Shown: positions 9,151-18,206 of the stretch, piece by piece
Numbering within the stretch: the first letter of the stretch is position 1
How the letters are laid out: the number at the start of each line of letters is the position of its first letter
From: Methylobacterium sp. Leaf123
GTDB lineage: Bacteria > Pseudomonadota > Alphaproteobacteria > Rhizobiales > Beijerinckiaceae
DNA: 64,000 nt
Reading direction: 5' to 3'
Assembly: GCF_001423405.1 (NCBI RefSeq)
Contig: NZ_LMNS01000012.1
Coordinates: 421,211 to 485,210, forward strand
Notes under the pieces: model-generated
Databases searched by the model: none
The model's input: only the letters and a program-made list of their open reading frames with translations
Told to the model about the DNA's origin: nothing
Position numbers and translations under genes: made by a program

Positions 9151-10327
9151 GCTGAGTTCGGCCGCCGAGCCAGGACACGACGAGCGCGGCGAGTGCGAAG
9201 GCACCGCCCACGGCGCAGACGCCGGGCCAGCCGGCGAGGAGGAAGGCCCGCGAGCCGAGGAAGGCGCCCGCCGCCCCGCCGATGAAGATGGCGGTGAACA
9301 GCACGGTGTTGATGCGCCCGCGGGCGCCCGGTGCGAGGGCGTAGGCGCGCGTCTGGTTGGCGATGAGCGCGCCGTTGATGCCGATATCGAGAAGCAGCAC
9401 GCCCGCTCCGATGGCCAGGATCGACACCTCTCCGGCCAGTGCCAGCACCGCGAAGGCCGCCGCGACCAGAACGCTGCCGACGATCACCACCGGCCGGGCG
9501 CCGCGCCGGTCGCTGTAGCGGCCGGAATAGGGGGCGATCAGCGCGCCCGCCACGCCGATGACCCCGAACAGGCCCGCACCCGCCGCGGTGAGGTCGAAGG
9601 GCGGCGCCTCGACGAGGAGCGCCAGCGTCGCCCAGAACGCGTTGAAGCTGGCAAATAGCAGGGCCTGGGACAGGCTGGCATTGCGGAGGATCGGCTGGCT
9701 GCGCACGAGATGCAGCAGCGAGATCATCAGCGCGCGATAGCGCAGACGCTGCTTGGGTGCGCTGCGCGGCAGCGTGCGCCACGCCACCCCCGCCATGGCG
9801 ACGGCGAGGCCGGCGGCGGCGAAGAACACCGCGCGCCAGCCGAACTGCGCGCCGACGAAGCCGCTCGCGGTGCGGGCAAGCAGGATGCCGGAGAGCAGGC
9901 CGGTCATCACGCCGCCGACGATGCGCCCCCGGCTCGCATCGGGCGCGAGCTCGGCGGCGAAGGGCACCGCCTGCTGTGCGGCGCAGGCGAGCACGCCGAT
10001 GACGAGGCTCGCCCCCGCCAGCACCGCGAGGTTCGGGCTGAGCGCGGCGACGACCAGGGCGACGGCCAGCCCCAGCAACTGCCACACGATGAGATCGCGC
10101 CGCGGTAGGGCATCGCCCAGGGGCACGAGGAACAGGATGCCCAAACCATAGCCGACGAGGCTGGCCGTGGGCAAGAGCAGGGCCGCGCGCTCGCCGAACT
10201 CGGCGACGAGGACCGCGAGCAGAGGCTGATTGTAGTAGATGTTGGCGACGGCCCCACCCGCGATCAGGGTGAGCCCGATGCGCGTCGTCGGGGAAAGGGC
10301 GCGGTCGCCGCCCGCATCACGGCTCAT
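9143..10327 (-). CDS. MFS transporter, probable drug/metabolite exporter
   Basis: 394-residue major facilitator with about 12 hydrophobic helices. The first helix has the NIYYNQPLL signature seen in YgaY/YbcL-like proton-driven exporters. The loop 2-3 motif reads PLGDALPRRDLI, the motif A position of the family. Residues around 140-150 (GLLSGILLARTASGFVG) resemble motif C of antiporters, supporting export rather than uptake. The substrate cannot be told. Although it abuts cobC, it is on the opposite strand and overlaps only at the stop, so a link to cobalamin is not implied. Confidence 0.85.
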   Translation of the reverse strand: MSRDAGGDRALSPTTRIGLTLIAGGAVANIYYNQPLLAVLVAEFGERAALLLPTASLVGYGLGILFLVPLGDALPRRDLIVWQLLGLAVALVVAALSPNLAVLAGASLVIGVLACAAQQAVPFAAELAPDASRGRIVGGVMTGLLSGILLARTASGFVGAQFGWRAVFFAAAGLAVAMAGVAWRTLPRSAPKQRLRYRALMISLLHLVRSQPILRNASLSQALLFASFNAFWATLALLVEAPPFDLTAAGAGLFGVIGVAGALIAPYSGRYSDRRGARPVVIVGSVLVAAAFAVLALAGEVSILAIGAGVLLLDIGINGALIANQTRAYALAPGARGRINTVLFTAIFIGGAAGAFLGSRAFLLAGWPGVCAVGGAFALAALVVSWLGGRTQPI

Positions 10328-10721
10328 CGCTGCGCCGCCCGCATCTCGGAGGGCTGGGACGGACAGGCAGGGAGGGGCGGGGCAAACGGCATGGACCGCC
10401 CCATAATGCAGGCCGCCGCCGGACCGCCAGCCCTGGCGACACGGTGCGAGGCAGCCGTCGCGCGGCAGAATGTCCGGTTTCGCTCAGGCTCCCGCGAAAC
10501 GCCCGGTCGAAGGCACGTCTTCTCCAAGGGCGACGGCGCCTTGCCAGGGACACCCGGACGCATGCCGGTAGCATCCCGCAAAAGACTGCCTATATGATCA
10601 ATTGTAACAAAAACACACAGCCTTTGCAGCAGCTTGGCCGGCCAATCATTTACAGATGGGCGCGTGGTGGCGCACATTTTGTATGGGTGGCCGGAGGCCG
10701 CTTCAAGATGAGGAGTCGTGT
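10328..10721. other. Intergenic region between the MFS gene and the 67-residue protein gene
   Basis: 394 bases upstream of both divergent genes. The right part (about 10590-10665) is unusually AT-rich, with TATATGATCAATTGTAAC followed by an A-rich stretch, and probably holds a promoter. GCGAAACGCCCG at about 10496-10507 matches the left arm of the inverted repeat at 27153-27212. No gene is evident. Confidence 0.35.
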
Positions 10722-10925
10722 ATGCCGAATTACCGCGTCCACTTCGCGAAGCAGATCCTCGGAGTGCCCTTCACGGTCGGTTTCGTCGAGATCTCCCGCG
10801 CCCGCGATCCGGAGCGCGCCCTGAAGGCCGCGGAGATCCGTTTCGCCCGTTCCCGCGGCGTGAACGATTGGCGCGAGCGCGCAGATACGGTTGATCTCGC
10901 GCCGCATGCCGAGGCCGAGTTCTGA
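10722..10925 (+). CDS. Small protein of unknown function (67 aa)
   Basis: I do not recognise the family. The ATG has a textbook AGGAG six bases upstream (10711-10715), and codon use is GC3-rich like real genes here, so I regard it as coding. The product begins MPNYRVHFAKQILGVPFTVG, then ARDPERALKAAEIRFARSRGV, and ends acidic (PHAEAEF). No signal peptide, membrane segment or cysteine is visible, which suggests a small cytosolic protein. The mixed basic/acidic helix (about residues 29-45) could mediate binding. It stands alone, 201 bases before malonyl-CoA decarboxylase. Confidence 0.7.
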   Translation: MPNYRVHFAKQILGVPFTVGFVEISRARDPERALKAAEIRFARSRGVNDWRERADTVDLAPHAEAEF

Positions 10926-11126
10926 CGGCTGCCGACGGGTCGGCCTCGGCCGACCATGGCCTGCCGGCACAGCGCACTTCACTCAGCGGAATGGTGTTGC
11001 CGGAGGCGCCCACTGGGGCGCCCGCATGCGTGCCATATCTGGCGCCGCGGCGGCGTAGGCTTTAGGTTCCGGTAACGGCCGAGCCTTGTCTGCGTCGGCT
11101 CGGCGGATCCAAGGGCTTGTTCGGTC

Positions 11127-12536
11127 ATGGCGGCGATCTCGTTCCTCGGCGATCTCATCCAGACCATCAGTGACCGGGGCCGCGACCTCATCGGCTTGGC
11201 CCGCTCCGATCTGGCACGGACGGCCAGCGCGGCCGACCTCGCCCGGTTCTGCGAAGACCTGATTTCCCGGCGTGGCGAAGCCTCGGGCGTCGCGCTCGCC
11301 CGCTTGATCCTCGATCGCTACGCCGCCTTCCCCGTGGAGGATCGGCTCGCCTTCCTGGAACTCATCGCCACCGAATTCGGCGCCGATCACGAGGCGGTCG
11401 ATGCGGCCATCGCCGCTTACCGGGCCGATCCGACGCGGGCCCGTCTCGGCCGGTTGCACGTGGCGGCCGAGCCGCGCTCGCAGGAACTGATCCGGCGGCT
11501 CAACCTCGCCCGCGGCGGCACCCTGGCGCTGGTGCGGATGCGCGAGGATCTGTTCGCGCTGCGCAAGCGCCTGAAGGATCGGGAAGCCGCCCCGGAGACG
11601 ATCGACGCGGCGGTGAGCCTCGACAGCGATTTCGAGCACCTGTTCGCCTCCTGGTTCAACCGCGGCTTCCTCGTGCTGCGTCCGATCGATTGGTCGACGC
11701 CGGCCGACATCCTCGAAAAGATCATCCGCTACGAGGCGGTCCATGAGATCGCCGATTGGGACGAGTTGCGCCGCCGGATCCAGCCGACGGACCGGCGCTG
11801 CTTCGCCTTCTTCCATCCGGCCTTGCTCGACGAGCCGCTGATCTTCGTCGAGGTGGCGCTCACCAACGCCATCGCTCCGGCGATCCAGCCGATTCTCGCG
11901 GATGGGCGCGAACCCGTGCCCGCGCGGAGCGCCACGACCGCGATCTTCTACTCGATCTCGAACTGCCAGAAGGGCTTGGCCGGGGTCACCTTCGGCAATT
12001 TCCTCATCAAGCAGGTGGTCGAGGATCTCGCCCGCGAAATTCCCTCGCTGAAGACCTTCGTCACCCTCTCGCCGGTGCCCGGCTTCCGCACCTGGCTCGA
12101 CCGGGAGCGCGGTGCCGACGCGCCGCAGTGCCTGACCCGGGAGGATGTCGAGGCATTGCGCCTGCTCGATACCGACGATTGGCGCAGCGACAAGACGAAG
12201 TCCGAGGCGGTGCGGCGCGCGATGCTGCCGGCGGCGGCCGCCTATTTCCTGCGCGCCAAGAACGAGAGGGGTCGCCCGATCGATCCGGTGGCCCGTTTCC
12301 ATCTCGGTAACGGCGCCCGGCTGGAGCGCATGAACTTCCTCGGCGACACCTCGAAGAAGGGTCTGAAGCAGTCCTACGGATTGATGGTGAACTACCTCTA
12401 CGATCTGTCGGCGATCGAGAAGAACCACGAGACCTACGTCAATCTCGGCACCGTCGCGACCTCGTCGGCTGTGAGCCGCGAACTACGCTCCAACCTGCCG
12501 CCGCCGCGGGCGGTTGTGCTGGCCGAAGCGGGCTGA
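11127..12536 (+). CDS. Malonyl-CoA decarboxylase
   Basis: 469-residue enzyme converting malonyl-CoA to acetyl-CoA and CO2. The helical N-terminal domain spans about residues 1-185; the GNAT-fold catalytic domain follows. Diagnostic are FYSISNCQKGLAGVTFGNFL, TLSPVPGFRTWL and the region RFHLGNGARLERMN, where the catalytic His lies, with the partner Ser in the SISN stretch. Length fits the bacterial MatA/MCD family. No matB or matC is adjacent, so here it probably controls malonyl-CoA level rather than malonate use. A likely terminator follows 20 bases after the stop. Confidence 0.93.
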   Translation: MAAISFLGDLIQTISDRGRDLIGLARSDLARTASAADLARFCEDLISRRGEASGVALARLILDRYAAFPVEDRLAFLELIATEFGADHEAVDAAIAAYRADPTRARLGRLHVAAEPRSQELIRRLNLARGGTLALVRMREDLFALRKRLKDREAAPETIDAAVSLDSDFEHLFASWFNRGFLVLRPIDWSTPADILEKIIRYEAVHEIADWDELRRRIQPTDRRCFAFFHPALLDEPLIFVEVALTNAIAPAIQPILADGREPVPARSATTAIFYSISNCQKGLAGVTFGNFLIKQVVEDLAREIPSLKTFVTLSPVPGFRTWLDRERGADAPQCLTREDVEALRLLDTDDWRSDKTKSEAVRRAMLPAAAAYFLRAKNERGRPIDPVARFHLGNGARLERMNFLGDTSKKGLKQSYGLMVNYLYDLSAIEKNHETYVNLGTVATSSAVSRELRSNLPPPRAVVLAEAG

Positions 12537-12555
12537 GCCACGTTCTCAGCGGGGC

Positions 12556-12572
12556 AGCGGACGCCGCTTTTT
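12556..12572 (+). terminator. Rho-independent terminator after malonyl-CoA decarboxylase
   Basis: AGCGG (12556-12560) and CCGCT (12564-12568) form a short stem with loop ACG, followed by TTTT. It sits 20 bases past the stop codon. Confidence 0.6.
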
Positions 12573-12583
12573 CCCTGCGTCGC

Positions 12584-12608
12584 GGGACCGATTCCCTCCT
12601 CGCACGTT
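12584..12608 (+). promoter_or_regulatory. EcfG-like general stress promoter for the CsbD-type gene
   Basis: GGGAC (12584-12588), then 16 bases, then CGTT (12605-12608). The consensus described for the Methylobacterium general stress sigma factor EcfG is GGAAC-N16/17-CGTT; this has one mismatch in the -35. It lies 65 bases before a gene of a typical stress family, which supports it. Confidence 0.5.
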
Positions 12609-12672
12609 CTCCTGTCCGATGCCCGCCCGAAACTCTCAAGGTGGCGGGCCTAAAAAGAACAGGAGTTCCGCC

Positions 12673-13029
12673 ATGGTTGATACGGATCGCGTCGTCGGCA
12701 CCGCGAAGGATCTCGGCGGCCGGGCCCAGGGCGTGGTGGGCGATGCGCTCGGCTCCGACCGGGATTCGCTGGAAGGCCGCTACCGGGAAGCCGAGGGCCG
12801 GGCCCAGCGCATCTACGGGCAGGCGAAGGACACCGTGCGCGACATCGCCGACGATGTCGGCGGTTATGCGGAGGACGCCTATGACCGCGTCAGCCGTAAC
12901 GGCGGCACGTATCTGCGCGACGGGCGCGAGCGGGTCGAGACCCAGGTCGGGGAGAACCCGTTCCTGGCGCTCCTGATCGCCGGCGCCGTCGGCTACGGCC
13001 TCGCCCTGCTGCTGCATTCGCGCCGCTGA
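12673..13029 (+). CDS. CsbD/YqjD-like stress protein with C-terminal membrane anchor
   Basis: 118-residue protein. Residues about 1-60 resemble CsbD-type stress proteins: repeated VVGTAKDLGGRAQGVVGDAL and AEGRAQRIYGQAKDTV helices, charged and amphipathic. The C-terminus (about 95-115, PFLALLIAGAVGYGLALLL then HSRR) is one membrane helix with the small-residue pattern of ElaB/YqjD (DUF883) ribosome-associated inner-membrane proteins. The ATG at 12673 has AGGAG at 12661-12665. It is probably induced by general stress, given the promoter match upstream. Exact function is unknown. Confidence 0.8.
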   Translation: MVDTDRVVGTAKDLGGRAQGVVGDALGSDRDSLEGRYREAEGRAQRIYGQAKDTVRDIADDVGGYAEDAYDRVSRNGGTYLRDGRERVETQVGENPFLALLIAGAVGYGLALLLHSRR

Positions 13030-13081
13030 GCGACACGTTCGGAGCGCGGCATTTCCCGCCGCGCTCCACTCTTTGCCGGGG

Positions 13082-13867
13082 CTACTGCGCGGTCCAGCCG
13101 CCATCCATGGGGATGTTAGTGCCAGTGATCTGGCTGGCGCTGTCGGAGCACAGGAACAGGGCGAGCGCGGCGACCTGATCGACCGTCACGAATTCCTTGG
13201 TCGGCTGCGCCTTGAGCAGCACGTCCTCGATCACCTGCTCCTTGGTGAGGCCGCGCGCCTTCATCGTGTCCGGGATCTGGCTCTCCACCAGCGGCGTCCA
13301 GACATAGCCGGGCGAGATGCAATTCACGGTGATGCCGTGGGTCGCGAGTTCGAGCGCCGCCGTCTTGGTGAGGCCGACGACGCCGTGCTTGGCCGCGACA
13401 TAGGCCGACTTGAAGGGCGAGGCGACCATCGAGTGTGCCGAGGCCGTATTGATGACCCGGCCCCAGCCCTTCGCCTTCATGTGCGGCACCGCCGCACGCA
13501 GGGTGTGGAAGGCCGAGCAGAGGTTGAGGGCGATGATCTGGTCCCACTTCTCGATCGGAAAGTCCTCGATCGGCGAGACGTACTGGATGCCCGCATTGTT
13601 CACGAGGATGTCGATGCTGCCGAAGGTCTCGACCGAGAGCGCGATCAGCCCACCGATCTCGTCGGGCTTGGTGAGGTCGGCGGGCGAGTAGACCGCCTTG
13701 ACCCCGAACTCGCTCTCGATGCCGCTGCGGGTCCGCTCGACGTCTTCGGGATTGCCGAACCCGTTGAGGACGACGTTCGCGCCGTCCTTGGCGAAGCTCT
13801 TGGCGATGGCGAGGCCGATGCCGCTCGTCGAGCCGGTGACGACGGCGGATTTCCCTTGCAGGCTCAT
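13082..13867 (-). CDS. bdhA: D-3-hydroxybutyrate dehydrogenase
   Basis: 261-residue short-chain dehydrogenase/reductase. It oxidises D-3-hydroxybutyrate to acetoacetate with NAD+, part of poly-3-hydroxybutyrate turnover. The cofactor motif TGSTSGIGLA is at 11-20, NNAG at 90-93, and the catalytic S143, Y156 and K160 are in place. Family-specific stretches include NAGIQYVSPIEDFP, QPTKEFVTVDQVAALALFLCSD and the ending DGGWTAQ. The ATG at 13867 has an AGGGA ribosome site and no leader. It is transcribed alone, divergent from accA. Confidence 0.94.
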   Translation of the reverse strand: MSLQGKSAVVTGSTSGIGLAIAKSFAKDGANVVLNGFGNPEDVERTRSGIESEFGVKAVYSPADLTKPDEIGGLIALSVETFGSIDILVNNAGIQYVSPIEDFPIEKWDQIIALNLCSAFHTLRAAVPHMKAKGWGRVINTASAHSMVASPFKSAYVAAKHGVVGLTKTAALELATHGITVNCISPGYVWTPLVESQIPDTMKARGLTKEQVIEDVLLKAQPTKEFVTVDQVAALALFLCSDSASQITGTNIPMDGGWTAQ

Positions 13868-14079
13868 GAATTCCCTCCGTTTCACGGGCCGCGCGGACCC
13901 TCTCGCCCCCGACTTGCCCCAATGGTTCGGCGAAGTCGATCTTGCTGCGCCGCACGCGCTGACGCTAAGCGGCGGTTGACACCCATGCCCGCTTACCCGA
14001 ACACCTCGCGCCGGTCGCAGGGCGCCGGGCGGGTGCACGGCTGCCGAGCAAGAAGTTGGACCGACGATCGATGGCGGTG

Positions 14080-15033
14080 ATGCGCTCCTATCTCGACTTC
14101 GAGAAGCCCGTGGCGGAACTCGAAGCGAAGCTCGAGGAACTCAAGGCCCTGGGCCAGCGCGACGGCGCCGTCTCGATCAGCGAGGAGGTCGGGCGCCTCG
14201 AGACCAAGGCGGCCCAGGCTCTCGCCGAGATCTACGCCGCCCTCACGCCCTGGCAGAAGACGCAGGTCGCGCGCCATCCGCAGCGGCCGCATTTCGTCGA
14301 TTACTGCGCCGGTCTGATCGAGGAATTCACGCCGCTGGCCGGCGACCGCACCTTCGGCGAGGACGAGGCGATCCTCGGCGGCTTCGGGCGCTTCCGCGGC
14401 CGCCCGGTCTGCGTTCTCGGCCAGGAAAAGGGTGCCACCACCGAGGCGCGGATTCGGCACAATTTCGGGATGGCCCGACCGGAGGGCTACCGCAAGGCCG
14501 TGCGCCTGATGGAGACCGCCGACCGCTTCGGCCTGCCGGTCCTCGCCTTCGTCGACACCGCCGGCGCCTTCCCCGGCATCGAGGCCGAGGAGCGTGGCCA
14601 GGCCGAGGCGATCGCCCGCTCCACGGAAGCCTGCCTCGGGCTCGGCGTGCCGAACGTCGCCGTCGTCATCGGTGAAGGCGGCTCGGGTGGGGCCATCGCC
14701 ATCGCCACCGCCAACACGGTGATGATGCTGGAACATGCCATCTACAGCGTGATCTCGCCGGAGGGCGCCGCCTCGATCCTGTGGCGCGACCAGGGCCGGG
14801 CGCACGACGCCGCCACCGCCATGAAGATCACCGCGCAGGATCTGCTGCGCCTCGGCATCATCGACTCCATCATCCCCGAAGCCACCGGCGGCGCCCACCG
14901 CGACCGCCAAGCGGCGCTCGACGCGACCGGTGACGCCATTTCGCGTGCGCTGGCCGAGTTCGAAGGCCTGAGCCGGGACGAAATCCGCGACCGGCGCGCG
15001 CAGAAGTTTCTCGAGATCGGCCGCAAACTGTGA
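14080..15033 (+). CDS. accA: Acetyl-CoA carboxylase carboxyltransferase subunit alpha
   Basis: 317-residue alpha subunit; with AccD it moves CO2 from biotin-BCCP to acetyl-CoA, giving malonyl-CoA for fatty acid synthesis. The family opening MRSYLDFEKPVAELEAK is at the chosen start. The crotonase-like core has FVDTAGAFPGIEAEERGQ, GEGGSGGAIAIA and VISPEGAASILWRD. An ATG at 14071 is also in frame, and a TTG further up; the 14080 start matches the usual N-terminus. The stop overlaps the next gene by four bases (GTGA), suggesting translational coupling. Confidence 0.96.
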   Translation: MRSYLDFEKPVAELEAKLEELKALGQRDGAVSISEEVGRLETKAAQALAEIYAALTPWQKTQVARHPQRPHFVDYCAGLIEEFTPLAGDRTFGEDEAILGGFGRFRGRPVCVLGQEKGATTEARIRHNFGMARPEGYRKAVRLMETADRFGLPVLAFVDTAGAFPGIEAEERGQAEAIARSTEACLGLGVPNVAVVIGEGGSGGAIAIATANTVMMLEHAIYSVISPEGAASILWRDQGRAHDAATAMKITAQDLLRLGIIDSIIPEATGGAHRDRQAALDATGDAISRALAEFEGLSRDEIRDRRAQKFLEIGRKL

Positions 15034-15743
15034 AACGGGGGCTCGGCGCGGGCCTGCTGAACGGCCTGCGCCGTCTCGGCGGGCGCGACCTCCGCGAGCC
15101 CGGTGCCGTCAACCACATCTCGCTCGGCAGCCACTGCCATACCGCGCAGATCCTGAAGGGGCTCGGCCTGCGCACATGGTCGGCGCCCTTCGACTGGATC
15201 TTCTCCTCGCCGGGAATGGTCCGCGACTGCCTCGCCGATGACTTTTCCGATCTGCTCGACCGGCGCCACTATGAGAGCACGCCCCTGCCTGAGCGGCAGG
15301 CGCCGAACGAGACGCGCTGTCGCCATCTCCTCTACCGCGAGCGGCACGCGATCCCGTTCGTGTTCAACCACCACGACCCGGCGGCCAGCGACGAGGATTA
15401 CCGTTTCCTGCAAGCCGGCGTGCGACGGCTGCGCGCGGCCCTGAACCGGTCCGGCGCCCGCAACCGCTTCTACCTGATGACCGCCCTTTCCACCGAGGCG
15501 GCGACGGTTCACGCGATCCGCGACGCGCTGACGGCGCGGGGTGCGGAGAATCACCTCGTGATGCTTCAGTTGCACCAAGGGGAGAGCCGGACAGCAAGTG
15601 TGCTGGCGCAGGAACCGCATCTCGACTGGCTCCGAATCGAGATTTGTTCGCCGTCCGTGGGAGTTCGCTTCGCCGATCCCGCCGATGATGCCTTCGTGAA
15701 GGCGCTCATGAGCGAGCGCAGCGCATTTCCCGCGGAACCGTGA
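15030..15743 (+). CDS. DUF1796-like putative papain-fold protein
   Basis: 237-residue protein that resembles DUF1796 (putative cysteine peptidase). The key stretch HISLGSHCHTAQILKGLGL carries the presumed Cys in SLGxxC; SAPFDWIFSSPG follows, and FNHHDP is near residue 112. The family function has not been settled to my knowledge. The start is a GTG overlapping the accA stop by four bases, so expression is likely coupled to accA, although no metabolic link is obvious. No signal peptide or membrane helix is seen. The alternative is a glycan-locus protein of similar fold. Confidence 0.7.
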   Translation: MKRGLGAGLLNGLRRLGGRDLREPGAVNHISLGSHCHTAQILKGLGLRTWSAPFDWIFSSPGMVRDCLADDFSDLLDRRHYESTPLPERQAPNETRCRHLLYRERHAIPFVFNHHDPAASDEDYRFLQAGVRRLRAALNRSGARNRFYLMTALSTEAATVHAIRDALTARGAENHLVMLQLHQGESRTASVLAQEPHLDWLRIEICSPSVGVRFADPADDAFVKALMSERSAFPAEP

Positions 15744-15890
15744 CGAATTTACCACGGCTATCCACAATGTGGATCGCCGCCTTGCGGTAAGCTCTGGGTA
15801 AGCTTAGCGAGCCTATAGGGTTCGGGGAGTGACGTTCGCAAAAGGGCAGGAATTGCCCTGCGGGCGAGGACACGTAAGGACGGGTTCCCC

Positions 15891-17261
15891 ATGGCTGTGC
15901 GTCCGTTTGTGGCGGCTGCTGCCGTTGCTCTGGCGATGACCCTCGGTGCCTGCCAGGACAGCGCCATGCTCGGCGGCGCTTCGACCCGCAGCCTGACGCC
16001 GATTCCGCCGCAGACGCTCTCGCTCATGCAGACCAAGGGCATGAGCCAATCCGACCCGATTCTGATCCGCGCCTTCAAGAAGGAAGCGGAGATGGAGGTG
16101 TGGAAGCGCGGCGCCAACGGCCAGTACGCGCTGCTGAAGACCTTCCCGATCTGCCGCTGGTCGGGCCAGCTCGGCCCCAAGCTGAAGCAGGGCGACCGGC
16201 AAGCGCCGGAGGGGTTCTACGCGATCACGCCGGGTCAGATGAACCCGAATTCCAGCTACTACCTCTCCTTCGATGTCGGCTACCCGAACGCCATCGACCG
16301 GGCCAAGGGCGGCACCGGCAACTACATCATGGTGCACGGCACCTGCTCGTCCTCGGGCTGTTTCGCGATGACCGACGCCTCGATGTCGGAAATCTACGCG
16401 ATCGCCCGCGAGGCCTTCAACGGCGGCCAGCGCGCCTTCCAGTTCCAGTCCTATCCGTTTCGGATGACGGCTTCGAACATCGCCAAGTTCCGCAACGACC
16501 CCAACGCGCCGTTCTGGAAGAACCTCAAGGAGGGCTCGGACTATTTCGAGACCCTCAAGGAGGAGCCGCGGGTCGCGGCCTGCGGCACCAAATACGTGTT
16601 CGGCGGTGCCGACGTGGCCGCGGGCAACTGCACGCCGCGGGTCGATCCGCTCGTCGCCGAGAAGCGCGACCGCGACAGCCACGAGGTTGCCGAGCTGATT
16701 GCCAAGGGCACGCCCGCGACCCGCGTCGTCTACGACGACGGCGGCCAGAACCCGGTCTTCCGCCCCCAGAAGCCGGAAGGGCCGACCCTCGCGGCGCTCA
16801 TCGAGAATGAGAAGGAAAAGGAGAAGGAGCTCGCCTACACGGCCAAGGAGTACGGCCGCTACCATCTCGGCGATGTCAGCCGGCCGGAGAGCCTCGCGCT
16901 CGGGCCGAACGAGTTCGAGGTGGATGCCAAGGGCAAGCCCGTCCTGATCGCTGCCGCCTCCGCCGAGGCACCCGGCCCGACCAAGGCTGCGGCCGCCCGT
17001 AAGGAGCAGGCCAAGGAGCCCGCGAAGCCGACGACGGTGGTCGCCGTGCAGGAGCTGGCCAAGGCGGCTGACGGCAAGGCGGGTCACGCCAAGCCGGGCT
17101 CGGCCAAGCCGGCCCGTGTCACCGTGGCCGACGCGGATGGCGACGTGAGCGCCTTCAGCAAGGTTCTGGGCAAGAAGCCCGGCAAGGACGAGAAGGCCCC
17201 CGAGGCTCACAAGGCGAAGCCGCAGGCCGCGGTCACGACGACCGGTTCCCTGCGGAACTGA
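15891..17261 (+). CDS. L,D-transpeptidase family lipoprotein (YkuD domain)
   Basis: 456-residue exported protein. The N-terminus is a lipoprotein signal (AVALAMTLGAC, lipidated C21). The YkuD catalytic domain spans about 55-170, with the active site H149-G-T-C-S-S-S-G-C157. Such enzymes make 3-3 peptidoglycan crosslinks or attach proteins to the wall; this branch (EcfG/YafK-like) may instead be hydrolytic, so the reaction is uncertain. The C-terminal 150 residues are a low-complexity Lys/Ala/Pro tail, probably wall-spanning. The ATG at 15891 has AAGGA upstream. Monocistronic. Confidence 0.87.
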   Translation: MAVRPFVAAAAVALAMTLGACQDSAMLGGASTRSLTPIPPQTLSLMQTKGMSQSDPILIRAFKKEAEMEVWKRGANGQYALLKTFPICRWSGQLGPKLKQGDRQAPEGFYAITPGQMNPNSSYYLSFDVGYPNAIDRAKGGTGNYIMVHGTCSSSGCFAMTDASMSEIYAIAREAFNGGQRAFQFQSYPFRMTASNIAKFRNDPNAPFWKNLKEGSDYFETLKEEPRVAACGTKYVFGGADVAAGNCTPRVDPLVAEKRDRDSHEVAELIAKGTPATRVVYDDGGQNPVFRPQKPEGPTLAALIENEKEKEKELAYTAKEYGRYHLGDVSRPESLALGPNEFEVDAKGKPVLIAAASAEAPGPTKAAAARKEQAKEPAKPTTVVAVQELAKAADGKAGHAKPGSAKPARVTVADADGDVSAFSKVLGKKPGKDEKAPEAHKAKPQAAVTTTGSLRN

Positions 17262-17459
17262 TCCCCACTGGCGGATTGCTGGTGGCCGAGAGCGTGATCG
17301 TGCGGTGACGCGCCCGGTCGGATGATCGCCGGACCGGGGCGCGGACCCCATCGACAAAGCCGCGCGCATCCTGTACAGCCCCGCCCAACTCACAACAGGA
17401 TGCCGAAATCCTGACGCCCGGACTTTACCGGACGGGCGCTAACGGCCGGAGCTTTTTCA

Positions 17460-17867
17460 ATGAACATCATCGAGCAGCTTGAGCGGGAAGAAGTTGCCCG
17501 CCTCGCCAAGACCATTCCGGATTTCGAGCCGGGCGACACGGTCATCGTCAACGTCCGCGTCAAGGAAGGCGAGCGTACCCGCGTCCAGGCCTATGAGGGC
17601 GTCTGCATCGCCCGGAACGGCGGCGGCCTCAACGAGAGCTTCACCGTCCGCAAGATCTCCTACGGCGAGGGCGTGGAGCGCGTGTTCCCCGTGCACTCCC
17701 CGATGATCGATTCGATCAAGGTGGTCCGCCGCGGTAAGGTCCGTCGCGCCAAGCTCTACTACCTGCGCGACCGTCGCGGTAAGTCGGCCCGTATCGTCGA
17801 GCGGTCGGACCGCTCCGAGAAGGCCGCCAAGGCCCAGAAGGCTGCCGCCGCGACCGCCGCGGAGTAA
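17460..17867 (+). CDS. rplS: 50S ribosomal protein L19
   Basis: 135 residues, at the 30S-50S interface. The family core is plain: [49 protein letters not shown] and [24 protein letters not shown] Lys/Ala-rich C-terminal extension of about 20 residues follows. It stands alone here rather than next to rpsP-rimM-trmD. Two strong terminators follow, so read-through into the next module should be low. Confidence 0.98.
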   Translation: MNIIEQLEREEVARLAKTIPDFEPGDTVIVNVRVKEGERTRVQAYEGVCIARNGGGLNESFTVRKISYGEGVERVFPVHSPMIDSIKVVRRGKVRRAKLYYLRDRRGKSARIVERSDRSEKAAKAQKAAAATAAE

Positions 17868-17880
17868 TCCTTCTCCAGGA

Positions 17881-17902
17881 GCGGCCCTACGGGGCCGCTT
17901 TT
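17881..17902 (+). terminator. Terminator 1 after rplS
   Basis: GCGGCCC (17881-17887), loop TACG, GGGCCGC (17892-17898), then TTTT. Perfect seven-base stem. Confidence 0.85.
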
Positions 17903-17911
17903 GCCGATGCG

Positions 17912-17942
17912 CCCGTCCCGAGATGATCGGGGCGGGTTTTTT
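17912..17942 (+). terminator. Terminator 2 after rplS
   Basis: CCCGTCCCGA (17912-17921), loop GATGA, TCGGGGCGGG (17927-17936) with one T-G wobble, then TTTTTT. Two tandem terminators suit a highly expressed ribosomal gene. The remaining bases to 18206 hold no evident gene. Confidence 0.85.
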
Positions 17943-18206
17943 GTTTTCCGGCCCCGTTCGATCGACGCCTCTCTAATCTCGACATTTCGGCCCGAGAGCA
18001 GTGTGATGTGGCATCTGGTCGATCGCTTCGGGACACGGCCCGTGATCGCGAGGCGAAGCGAAAGCGATCGAGGGTGAAGTCCTGTCTGGGGATGTCGCGT
18101 CCTAGATCGGTTCCCGGACGCGCGCGATGACGGAGCGGGGCACAACCTGAAGCGACCCACCGGAAGCCGCATAAGGGGAATCCGCGGCTAGTATGGCCCT
18201 CATGCG

